Assembly: GCA_036505275.1 (NCBI GenBank)
Contig: DASXTS010000091.1
Coordinates: forward strand, 1-5,256
Direction: 5' to 3'
Length of the DNA stretch: 5,256 nucleotides
Source of the DNA: DASXTS01 sp036505275
Lineage (GTDB): Bacteria > Actinomycetota > Actinomycetes > Mycobacteriales > Pseudonocardiaceae
The notes below the pieces were generated by a model. The model searched no databases. It was given only the letters and a program-made list of their open reading frames with translations, and had not been told where the DNA came from. Shown here in pieces: positions 1-5,231 of this stretch (the stretch's first letter is position 1; each line of letters begins with the position of its first letter). The position numbers and the translations under genes are program-made.

Positions 1-472
1 CGAAGGGGTAGCCGAAGACGTCGTGCAGGATGAACGCGACCCGCTCGGCCGGGGTCATCGACTCAAGCACGACCAGGAAGGCCATGCTGACCGACTCATC
101 CAGGGTGATGCGGTCGGCCGGGTCGGCGGTGGTGCCGCCCGGCCGCCCACTGGGCCACTCGGTCGGTTCGGGCAGCGGCTCGGGGAGCCACTCGCCCACG
201 TAGCGCTCCCGCCGGGCCCGTGCCGAGCCGAGCAGGTCCAGGCAGACGCGGCTGGCGACCGTGGTCAGCCAGGCGCCGGGGGAGGCGATGGCCTGCTGCT
301 GCTGGGGCGGCATGGTGTACCAGCGGGCGTAGGTCTCTTGTACGGCATCCTCTGCATCGGCCAGGGAGCCGAGGAGTCGGTAGGCGAGGTTGAGCAGCCG
401 ACGCCGCTCGCTCACGATTGCGCGCAGGCTCGGATCGAGCCGGCCCCCTCCTGGCTCGGATTCGGTGGTCAT
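1..472 (-). CDS. ECF41-type (SigJ-like) sigma factor, N-terminal 157 residues, cut by window edge
   Basis: Alternative sigma factor that would direct RNA polymerase to a small set of promoters. The protein starts MTTESEPGGG. Region 2 is visible at about residues 18-51 (RRRLLNLAYRLLGSLADAED, then AVQETYARW) and is typical of the ECF41/SigJ group. A linker rich in Pro and Glu follows. Region 4 begins near residue 140 (MTPAERVAFILHDVFGYPF) and runs off the window at base 1. ECF41 proteins normally carry a SnoaL-like C-terminal extension that controls activity in place of an anti-sigma factor; that part is not in view. The ATG at 472-470 has an AAGGGAGG ribosome site 11 bases upstream (484-491). 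The gene is divergent from the VOC gene at 716 and has its own ECF41-like promoter at 516-542. The family call is confident; the regulatory target is inferred from the promoter symmetry. Confidence 0.9.
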   Translation of the reverse strand, partial: MTTESEPGGGRLDPSLRAIVSERRRLLNLAYRLLGSLADAEDAVQETYARWYTMPPQQQQAIASPGAWLTTVASRVCLDLLGSARARRERYVGEWLPEPLPEPTEWPSGRPGGTTADPADRITLDESVSMAFLVVLESMTPAERVAFILHDVFGYPF

Positions 473-514
473 GGTGCCGCCAGCCTCCCTTGGTCGCAGC
501 TGCCCTCAGCAGTT

Positions 515-581
515 CGACGAGACATCGCACCGAACTGTGAGGTTGGCGCGTCGCCTCACATTCCGCGGGGCTGTGTCGTCG
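515..581. repeat. 67-base mirror-symmetric dyad joining the two divergent promoters
   Basis: The elements CGACG (515-519), TGTGAGG (536-542), CCTCACA (554-560) and CGTCG (577-581) form two nested perfect inverted repeats with one common centre at base 548. The inner arms are separated by 11 bases. The outer arms sit 16 bases beyond the inner ones on each side. The symmetry follows from two identical promoters placed back to back. The inner TGTGAGG/CCTCACA pair could alternatively be an operator for a dimeric repressor. Confidence 0.6.
516..542 (-). promoter_or_regulatory. ECF41-like promoter for the sigma factor gene (probable autoregulation)
   Basis: On the minus strand the sequence reads CCTCACA (542-536), exactly 16 bases, then CGTC (519-516). 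The known SigJ/ECF41 promoter form is about TGTCACA or GTCACA at -35 and CGTC at -10 with a 16-base spacer. The -35 here matches in its TCACA core and the -10 matches fully. Transcription would begin near 506-509, giving a leader of about 35 bases before the ATG at 472. Autoregulation is inferred. Confidence 0.6.
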
Positions 582-582
582 T
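554..582 (+). promoter_or_regulatory. ECF41-like promoter for the VOC gene
   Basis: The plus strand reads CCTCACA (554-560), 16 bases, then CGTCGT (577-582). It is the mirror image of the sigma-gene promoter, with the same spacing. The implied start of transcription is near 590, leaving an untranslated leader of about 125 bases before the VOC ATG at 716. That is long, so a second, nearer promoter is possible, but I found none with both elements. Confidence 0.58.
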
Positions 583-703
583 AGTGGTGAGAAGAACCCG
601 CCATCCAGCGAACAGGAAGCGACGTCTCGTCGCGTCATCAGTCGTGACCCACGACAACCTGGACGACGTGTGACAGCACCGCCGACGAGGTGAACGAACG
701 AAT

Positions 704-710
704 GAGGAGA
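704..710 (+). promoter_or_regulatory. Ribosome binding site that decides the VOC start
   Basis: GAGGAGA lies 5 bases before the ATG at 716, and its AGGAG core lies 6 bases before it. The in-frame GTG at 713 directly before that ATG leaves only 2 bases after the site. ATG 716 is therefore the better start. Confidence 0.65.
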
Positions 711-715
711 ACGTG

Positions 716-1108
716 ATGTTGAAGAAGCTGATGTTTGCCACGATCTATGTGAGCGACCAGGACCGGGCTCTGGCGTTCTACACAGACAGTCTCGGACTGG
801 AGAAGGGTGCTGATAATCCCACTCCCGAGGGGCGCTTCCTGACGGTCACGCCGGCCGATAAGTCGGTCCAGATTGTCCTGTGGCCGGGCAACCCGCGTCA
901 GCCCGGCCCGGCGGTCGATGCGGCGGAGCCGGGCATCGTGGCGGGTGCGATATTCCTCGAGGCGGACGACCTCCGCAAGGAGTTCGAAGTGCTCCGGTCT
1001 CGAGGCGTCGAGTTCGTGCAACCGGAGCCCGAGGACTACGCGTTCGGCGTCCGTGTCACGGCGCTGGACCCTGACGGTAACCGGATCGAGCTCCGTCAGC
1101 CGAAGTAA
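716..1108 (+). CDS. VOC family protein (glyoxalase/bleomycin-resistance fold), 130 residues
   Basis: Small protein of the vicinal-oxygen-chelate superfamily, whose members are metal-dependent lyases, isomerases and dioxygenases or drug-binding proteins. Two beta-alpha-beta-beta-beta modules are visible. Module one starts at residues 7-22 (FATIYVSDQDRALAFY, the usual opening strand and helix). Module two runs from about residue 74 (IVAGAIFLEADDLRKEFEVL) to the closing strand DPDGNRIELRQP (118-129). The closing Glu125 ligand is present, but the two usual His ligand positions appear to be Phe7 and Ala78. A glyoxalase I reaction is therefore unlikely. The length is normal for a one-chain VOC protein that dimerises. 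It is divergent from the ECF41 sigma gene and shares its promoter type, so it is probably part of that regulon. It ends in a strong hairpin. The substrate is unknown. Confidence 0.87.
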   Translation: MLKKLMFATIYVSDQDRALAFYTDSLGLEKGADNPTPEGRFLTVTPADKSVQIVLWPGNPRQPGPAVDAAEPGIVAGAIFLEADDLRKEFEVLRSRGVEFVQPEPEDYAFGVRVTALDPDGNRIELRQPK

Positions 1109-1137
1109 AGCCGACGCAGCGACAGCTGACCACCGAA

Positions 1138-1174
1138 CGGCGGAGCCGGACCCTCGAAGGACCCGGCTCCGCCG
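1138..1174 (+). terminator. GC-rich hairpin terminator after the VOC gene
   Basis: A perfect 12-base-pair stem, CGGCGGAGCCGG (1138-1149) with CCGGCTCCGCCG (1163-1174), encloses a 13-base loop. It begins 30 bases after the VOC stop. There is no T-run after it, which is common for actinomycete terminators. Confidence 0.72.
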
Positions 1175-1563
1175 CCGTGTACAGCGCGGTGCACCGTGGG
1201 TTACAGCATACGAACCGTTCCACAACGAAGCCTTCGTTTGCACCGGCGATCCAGTGGCGATGAGCCTCGCGGTCGCCGCCGGTGTCGTTCGTATCGGCTT
1301 CGCCATCCGGTCACTGTCGAGCGCGTTGGCGAGCTGACCAGCAGCCGAGGGGCCGACGGGCCTGGACCGATTCACCGGGTACGGGCGGGTTGATCCAGTC
1401 GGCCTCCTCGTACCGACCTCCGGTACGACGTGCAGGTCGACTCGGCCCCGGCGATCTCGCGCCAGCCGGACGTGGTGTTCCGGGTCGCACCGGCCAGTCC
1501 CAAGAGGAATACGGCTTGGACCGGGTGGTGAAAATGCCAGCCGCGGCGCATCGGCCCGGTGGG
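1175..1563. other. 389-base stretch with no gene I can recognise
   Basis: Several long frames stay open, as expected in GC-rich DNA, but none shows a known family, a good ribosome site and suitable codon use together. The plus-strand frame ending at 1337 has a protein-like tail (AVAAGVVRIGFAIRSL) without a credible start. The minus-strand 59-codon frame at 1372-1551 is listed separately. The stretch probably holds decayed sequence from the gene remnant to its right. Confidence 0.5.
1372..1551 (-). CDS. Possible 59-residue hypothetical protein downstream of the endonuclease remnant
   Basis: The frame runs from ATG at 1551 to TGA at 1374-1372, beginning 12 bases after the endonuclease stop on the same strand. 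The peptide opens MRRGWHFHHPVQAVFLLGLA and ends in an Arg-rich tail. About three quarters of the third codon positions are G or C, better than the other two frames on this strand here. The ribosome site is weak. I do not recognise the protein. A gene just after a nuclease can be an immunity gene, but nothing in this sequence shows that. It may equally be the fragment of a longer broken gene. Confidence 0.2.
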   Translation of the reverse strand: MRRGWHFHHPVQAVFLLGLAGATRNTTSGWREIAGAESTCTSYRRSVRGGRLDQPARTR

Positions 1564-1929
1564 TCAGGTCCATGTCGAGCGCCGGTTGTCGAAGATGCCG
1601 TGGTGGGCTTGGCCGCCGACGGCAACGGCCAGCTCAGTGAGGTCGGGTACGTCGGTGTCATCGCCGTAGATGAGACGGTTGAAGATGGCCCTGCCGGGGT
1701 TGGCGGCGGCCAGCCGTTCCAGCTGCCGGTACCGGCGTCCATCGGGTGACCAGCCCCGGTTGATGTGTCGGGCTTGGGCGAACACGTTGGCATCCAGGCC
1801 ACCGCCGGTCGCGTGGGCGATGAGATGGCCGCGCTCGTACCCGGCTTCGGCGAGCGATGCGGGCAGCGGGAAGCCGCCTGTCGCGATCGGTCGCGGGGCG
1901 ACGAAGCGGCGTGAGCGTGTGTGTCCACA
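1564..1929 (-). pseudogene. C-terminal remnant of a DNA/RNA non-specific (His-Me finger) endonuclease
   Basis: In one minus-strand frame the peptide contains ERGHLIAHATGGGLDANVF (motif at 1836-1813 and on), then HINRGW, then RRYRQLERLAAANPG, and ends FDNRRSTWT before a TGA at 1566-1564. The (D/E)RGH motif supplies the general-base His of beta-beta-alpha-metal nucleases, and the following Asn residues fit the metal-binding helix. Upstream, PIATGGFPLPASLAEAGY fits the lead-in seen in such proteins. The frame is open up to a TGA at 2157-2155 but holds no ATG or GTG before GTG 1785, which lies after the catalytic motif. No start can therefore give an active enzyme. Nucleases of this type are often secreted or the toxic tip of polymorphic toxins. 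I infer that this one lost its N-terminal part by deletion or frameshift. Confidence 0.62.
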
Positions 1930-2154
1930 CGGAAACCGTCCTGGGTGTCCGTTCGACGTCGGTGCTGTGGTCGAACAGGAGGCCGATGCCGGCCGCGGTG
2001 AAGTGACGAGATGAGCGTCCGGGAAGGCTGCCGTATAGACGCCGATTGCAGCGGCGGTAAGGCGTGCCAGGGCCTGTACGGGTGGCGGCCCGGTATCCGG
2101 CGGCTTGGCTGGCGGCCGAGCCTGAAGACCGGCCTCCGCAGGTCGCCAGCCTGC
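1930..2154 (-). pseudogene. Frame-broken coding remnant, unidentified (weak SnoaL-like flavour)
   Basis: Two minus-strand frames look protein-like in succession. From about 2079 to 2002 one frame reads VQALARLTAAAIGVYTAAF followed by PDAHLVT. From 2008 down to about 1915 another frame reads RHFTAAGIGLLFDHST and continues DVERTPRTVSVW. Joined, they would resemble the afPDahl...dgd segment of SnoaL-like/ester-cyclase proteins. The switch happens at GTCAC near 2003-2007. No start, ribosome site or complete domain is present. The frame of the first piece runs without a stop into the endonuclease remnant. The family hint is weak. The frame switch is a reading of the sequence, not proven. Confidence 0.22.
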
Positions 2155-2157
2155 TCA

Positions 2158-2388
2158 ACATCGAGCGCGGACAGCGGACCGGTGAGTTCGATGACCGGTT
2201 GCCCGTAAGTTGGCTGATCACCACCGTCATCGGTTGGTCACCTTGCCGGCGAGGAAGTCCGCAGCGGACGCATGAGTGCAGCCGACGCCGGCGCGGCGTG
2301 CCGGGACAGCGTGCTGCGCGTTTGCGTGCGTCCGCCGGTCGATCCGAGCCGCAGCGCCCCGATCGGCACCCGGCCAGTGGGGACCTTC
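2158..2388. other. Upstream region of the cupin gene with no recognisable gene
   Basis: Short frames on both strands end and begin here without family resemblance or good start sites. A minus-strand ATG at 2430 overlaps the cupin ATG, but the peptide it opens is Arg/Ala-rich and looks like chance. I see no convincing -35/-10 pair for the cupin gene, so its promoter is not located. Confidence 0.4.
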
Positions 2389-2410
2389 GGCCCTGCTTCG
2401 GCACAGGGCC
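2389..2410 (+). promoter_or_regulatory. UUCG-loop hairpin directly before the cupin ribosome site
   Basis: GGCCC (2389-2393) pairs with GGGCC (2406-2410). TGC (2394-2396) pairs with GCA (2401-2403). The loop is the very stable TTCG (2397-2400), and a CA bulge interrupts the 3' arm. The hairpin ends one base before the GGCGGGACG ribosome-site candidate at 2411-2419. It may protect the 5' end of the message, stop read-through from upstream or affect ribosome access. The role is inferred only. Confidence 0.38.
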
Positions 2411-2428
2411 CGGCGGGACGATTGGCCC

Positions 2429-2812
2429 ATGACTGCTCAGCAGGCGCTCCGGCCCCGTGTCTTCCGTTCGCTCAGCGAAGAGGCGCGCAGCATTGATCGC
2501 ACGCCGGTCGGCTCCGTCGGCCGGATGCACGTGGGCGGCGGGGTCGAGGCCGTGTGGGTGTCCAAGCGGCCGGATCAGATAGATCCGGACTGGTTCGCGT
2601 CGGATCGAGTGGATGTCCTGGTGCTGGTGTCCGGCAGTCTGCGGGTCGAGTTTGACTCGCCTGACCTGCCCGATCAGGATCTGCGTGTCGGCGACGTGTT
2701 GGTCTTGCCGGCCAGGCAACGCTGCCGTGTCTATCCGGCGCTCGACGACGGGGGTCGTCCCGCGATCTTCGTCGCGATCTATCCGACGGACGCGGCCGGG
2801 CACCAGGCCTAG
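2429..2812 (+). CDS. Cupin-fold protein, 127 residues
   Basis: A single beta-barrel of the cupin type is suggested by DRVDVLVLVSGSLRVEF (residues 59-75, strand pair with the motif-1 Gly69) and LRVGDVLVLPARQRCRVYP (85-103, motif 2 with Gly88-Asp89 and Pro94). The usual metal-binding His residues of both motifs are not evident. The protein may thus be a metal-free binding or sensing cupin rather than a dioxygenase or isomerase. ATG 2429 (MTAQQALRPRVF) is chosen because the in-frame extension to 2276 is Arg/Ala-rich like a non-coding frame, and because GGCGGGACG lies 9 bases before it. The gene stands alone between decayed sequences, with transposase debris starting at its stop codon. Substrate and role are unknown. 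It reads intact, so it is probably still expressed or only recently stranded. Confidence 0.75.
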   Translation: MTAQQALRPRVFRSLSEEARSIDRTPVGSVGRMHVGGGVEAVWVSKRPDQIDPDWFASDRVDVLVLVSGSLRVEFDSPDLPDQDLRVGDVLVLPARQRCRVYPALDDGGRPAIFVAIYPTDAAGHQA

Positions 2813-2880
2813 GCTAAGGTCGTTAATTCGGCCGCAGTATGCGCGAGGCTGTCGAGGATGTCGTCGGCGGTCTTGGTCCC
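2809..2880 (-). pseudogene. Possible C-terminal tail of an IS630-type transposase
   Basis: The minus-strand peptide GTKTADDILDSLAHTAAELT, then TLA and a TAG (2811-2809), resembles the (W)TKTADeILdSla ending of actinobacterial IS630 transposases. Only 23 codons remain. Its TAG overlaps the cupin TAG on the opposite strand. The match is short, so the call is tentative. Confidence 0.38.
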
Positions 2881-2911
2881 CACCAATGGCTCGGGGGTCC
2901 TGGTTCCATGC

Positions 2912-3136
2912 CGCGAGGTCGAACGCGGCTGGCGCGACCTCAAGCAGGTCATCGATCTGCGGCCGGTCTACCACCGCAAGGAAGACCGTATCCGCGCTCA
3001 CATGGTGCTGTGCTGGCTGGCGCTGCTGCTGGTCCGCCTCATCGAGACCAGTTGCGGCGGCATCTGGCCCCAACTACGCCGCGAACAGGGCCGCATTGCC
3101 GTCGGCACGTTCGCCGGACCAGATCCACGACGGTGA
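2912..3136 (+). pseudogene. C-terminal fragment of an IS1634/IS4-type DDE transposase
   Basis: The peptide from 2912 reads REVERGWRDLKQVIDLRPVY, then HRKEDRIRAHMVLCWLALLL, and runs to VGTFAGP at about 3120. This is the familiar end of IS1634-like transposases: the third catalytic acidic residue in E-(6)-K spacing (E of VE, K of LK), the DLRPVYHR strand and the hydrophobic helix. The Tyr and Arg that should precede the Glu are lost at the left join, and the first two catalytic Asp residues are absent. After FAGP the frame ends at once in DPRR and a TGA (3134-3136), where the family usually continues about 25 residues. Both sides are therefore truncated and the element is dead. I found no terminal inverted repeats. 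Confidence 0.78.
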
Positions 3137-3314
3137 GGGTGGGAAACGGGCATGCCGCACCCCGGTCGCACGTCCCGCGCTCGCCCCCTCGGCACGTCAT
3201 TCATCAGCCAGCGCCGGGCGTGTGAGTGGTCTGAGCGCGATTTGTGAGCCCGGCCGGCGACGCTAGGGCAAGCATGTGCCGGAGCCGTTGTCGGCTCTCG
3301 TCGATCGGAGGGTC

Positions 3315-3710
3315 ATGACGAGATTCTTGGTAGTCCTGATCGCCGGTCGGCGCATGAGGTACCTCGGCATTGTCTTCTGGCCGGCCGTCGCGATGGTCGG
3401 CGCCGCGTTCGCCGGCAAACTCGGCGGCCTGATCACCAGCGACACCGGGTCGTACGTGCCGAGCAGCGCGGAGTCGACCAAGGTGCTGGAGGTACGGCCG
3501 CCGTTCAGCTCGCCAGACACCCTGCCGGCGATCGTCATCTATGACCGACCCTCCGGGCTGACCGCTGGGGACCAGGCGAAGATCGCGGCTGATGTGACGG
3601 CGTTCGGCCACGGCAAGCACCTGGACGGCCAGATCACCGGCCCGATCCGAGCCGCGGACGGTAGCGCCGCGCCGGGGGTGGCACCGTGCACGCACGAACC
3701 ATGCGGCTGA
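3315..3710 (+). pseudogene. N-terminal 131-residue stub of an MMPL family transporter
   Basis: MMPL proteins are RND-type inner-membrane exporters of lipids and other compounds, usually about 700 residues or more with 11-12 membrane helices. Here only the opening is left: a basic start (AGRRMR, 10-15), membrane helix 1 (about 16-38), then the first part of the extracytoplasmic porter domain with SSAESTKVLEV (50-60), LPAIVIYDRPSGLTAGDQAK (70-89) and HLDGQITGPI (102-111). After residue 115 the sequence drifts to PGVAPCTHEPCG and a TGA. ATG 3315 has GGAGGG only 2-3 bases upstream. GTG 3276, 13 codons earlier, is the alternative start. Without the other helices it cannot transport. The stop lies inside the ribosome site of the hydrolase gene, so translation of the stub may still feed that gene. 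I infer a deletion that removed the rest. Confidence 0.75.
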
Positions 3711-3714
3711 GGAG
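3708..3714 (+). promoter_or_regulatory. Ribosome site of the hydrolase, overlapping the MMPL stop
   Basis: TGAGGAG contains both the TGA ending the MMPL stub (3708-3710) and the GAGGAG ribosome site, 8 bases before ATG 3723. A ribosome finishing the stub stops on this site, the usual layout of translational coupling. Confidence 0.65.
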
Positions 3715-3722
3715 TTGGGACG

Positions 3723-5231
3723 ATGAGGCGTCTTGAGATGCTGCTGGTGGTCGCCGATGTGGTGGCCTTCGTGGTGTTGGTGGTCCCGTTGCGCGGCAGG
3801 GGGCGCTGGTTGCGCTATGCCGCGCTTGGGCCGCTGATGGTCACGGGCGTGCAGCTGCTCGTCGAGGGCCCACGGTGGCAGATGGTCCCGGCGTACGCGC
3901 TGGGTGTGCTGTTCTTCCTGGTCTGGCTGCTGAAGGCGATCCGGCCCGCTGGCCGGCCGGGTGGCCGACGCTGGGTCCGTCGGCTTGCCGTTGGCCTGGG
4001 CGTACTCGGGCTGGCGCTCGCTGGCGCCCTGCCAACGGTCTTCCCCGTGTTCGGTTTTCCGCATCCCGATGGGCCGTACCAGATCGGTACCGTGACCTAT
4101 CACTGGGTCGACCGGGGTCGCCACGAGATCTTCAGCGCTGACCCGGCTGCCCGTCGGGAGTTGATGGCGCAGGTCTGGTATCCGGTCATGGGCAGCTCGT
4201 CGTCCGCGCGTGCTCCGTACATGCCGGATGCTCACGCGTTCTCCGCGGCGGTGACACGGGGACTTTCGGCGGCGGGACAGGTGCGGTTGCCGGGGTTCGT
4301 TTTCGATCATTTCAGGTACGTCACCACGCACGCCATTCCATCCGCACCCGTGGCCACCGACAAGCCCAGGTACCCGGTGCTGATTTTCTTGACCGGGATA
4401 GGCGGCTTTCGGCAGAGCAACACCTTCCAGGTCGAGGAGCTGGTCTCACACGGCTACATCGTCGTCGGACTTGATCAGCCATATGCCGCGGTGACGGTGG
4501 GCTTCCCGGACGGACGCCGGATAACCGGACTGACCAGGGACCGGCTCCAGCCGCTCATCGATCAGAGCACCAGCCCGGCCGAACCAGCGCCAACCCTGAA
4601 CGGCAAAGCGCTTGAGCACGGTGCCGTGCCGTACCTGACGCAGGACGTCGGTTTCGCCCTCGACCAGCTCGCCGCCTTGGATGCAGCTGACCCGCACGGT
4701 GGTCTGACCGGACGGCTGGACCTGCAACGGGTGGGTACCTTCGGGATTTCGCTGGGCGCCATCGTCGCCGGTGAAGGCTGCCACACCGAGCCACGCCTGA
4801 AGGCGTGTCTGATGATGGACGCCGCCATGCCCGCCGACGTGGTTCCGGCCGGGCTGCGGCAGCCGAGTATGTGGATCACCCGGAACGCCGAGACGATGCG
4901 GCTGGAACAACGGCACGGCGGCGGCTGGCCTGAGTCGGCCATCCACGAGGCCCAGACCAGCATGCGGGCGGTGTACGCGAAGAGCCCGCCGGGACACGGC
5001 TACTTCGTGCAGGTGCCCGGCATGTTCCACCCCAACTTCACCGATGCGCCGTACTGGACTCCGCTTGCCTACCAAATGGGTCTTGGCGGGCCAATCGATG
5101 CACAGCGGGGGTTCGATATCGTTAATGCGTACTCTGTGGCGTTCTTCGGTCAGGAGTTGCTGGGCCATCCGACAGCTTTACTCAGCGGGCCGAGTCGGCA
5201 ATACCCTGAGGTGACTTTCGAAACGCACTAG
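3723..5231 (+). CDS. Membrane-anchored alpha/beta hydrolase, PAF-acetylhydrolase/dienelactone-hydrolase type, 502 residues
   Basis: Likely a serine esterase or lipase-like hydrolase. The N-terminus holds four hydrophobic stretches (about residues 6-23, 30-48, 53-72, 88-109). The basic linkers at 24-31 and 71-87 suggest, by the positive-inside rule, that the catalytic domain lies outside the membrane. The hydrolase domain begins near 118. It shows RYPVLIFLTGIGGFRQSN (216-233, oxyanion loop), SHGYIVVGLDQPYA (242-255), the nucleophile elbow GISLGA with Ser343, CLMMDAAMP with Asp366, and GMFHPNFTD with His436. The His segment resembles the H-x-x-F-S/T-D of PAF-acetylhydrolase-like bacterial enzymes, so the triad seems complete. 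Membrane helices ahead of this domain are known in some actinobacterial members. The start is fixed by GAGGAG 8 bases upstream. The gene follows the MMPL stub directly and is probably co-transcribed with it. The true substrate is unknown; lipid or ester hydrolysis is inferred from the fold. Confidence 0.9.
   Translation: MRRLEMLLVVADVVAFVVLVVPLRGRGRWLRYAALGPLMVTGVQLLVEGPRWQMVPAYALGVLFFLVWLLKAIRPAGRPGGRRWVRRLAVGLGVLGLALAGALPTVFPVFGFPHPDGPYQIGTVTYHWVDRGRHEIFSADPAARRELMAQVWYPVMGSSSSARAPYMPDAHAFSAAVTRGLSAAGQVRLPGFVFDHFRYVTTHAIPSAPVATDKPRYPVLIFLTGIGGFRQSNTFQVEELVSHGYIVVGLDQPYAAVTVGFPDGRRITGLTRDRLQPLIDQSTSPAEPAPTLNGKALEHGAVPYLTQDVGFALDQLAALDAADPHGGLTGRLDLQRVGTFGISLGAIVAGEGCHTEPRLKACLMMDAAMPADVVPAGLRQPSMWITRNAETMRLEQRHGGGWPESAIHEAQTSMRAVYAKSPPGHGYFVQVPGMFHPNFTDAPYWTPLAYQMGLGGPIDAQRGFDIVNAYSVAFFGQELLGHPTALLSGPSRQYPEVTFETH

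Noticed and set aside
23..673. Plus-strand open frame of 216 codons
   Set aside because: It is antisense to the sigma factor gene, with Gly/Arg-rich low-quality sequence and no ribosome site. The minus-strand frame gives a clear ECF41 protein.
585..673. Possible 29-codon leader peptide (GTG start) before the VOC gene
   Set aside because: It has no ribosome site and an Arg-rich composition. It is simply the end of the frame antisense to the sigma gene.
668..675. Perfect TGTCACA box on the minus strand before the VOC gene
   Set aside because: No CGTC occurs at 15-18 bases from it, so it is not an ECF41 promoter by itself.
638..1573. 311-codon minus-strand frame
   Set aside because: It lies across the VOC gene in antisense, and its composition is that of a shadow frame. 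The VOC reading is far better supported.
1658..3073. 471-codon minus-strand frame
   Set aside because: It runs through the endonuclease remnant out of frame and is antisense to the cupin gene and the transposase fragment. Arg/Pro-rich composition marks it as GC-driven openness; only the short piece near 1915-2008 looks protein-like.
3242..3269. Possible -35/-10 pair TTGTGA ... TAGGGC before the MMPL stub
   Set aside because: The 16-base spacing is acceptable, but the -10 lacks the final T and the match could be chance in this GC-rich DNA. Not strong enough to list.
3204..4331. 375-codon minus-strand frame
   Set aside because: It is antisense to the MMPL stub and the hydrolase, has no recognisable domain and is rich in Arg, His and Gln, as antisense frames of GC-rich genes usually are.
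4446..5168. 240-codon minus-strand frame inside the hydrolase gene
   Set aside because: It is a shadow of the hydrolase reading frame, whose catalytic motifs are intact.
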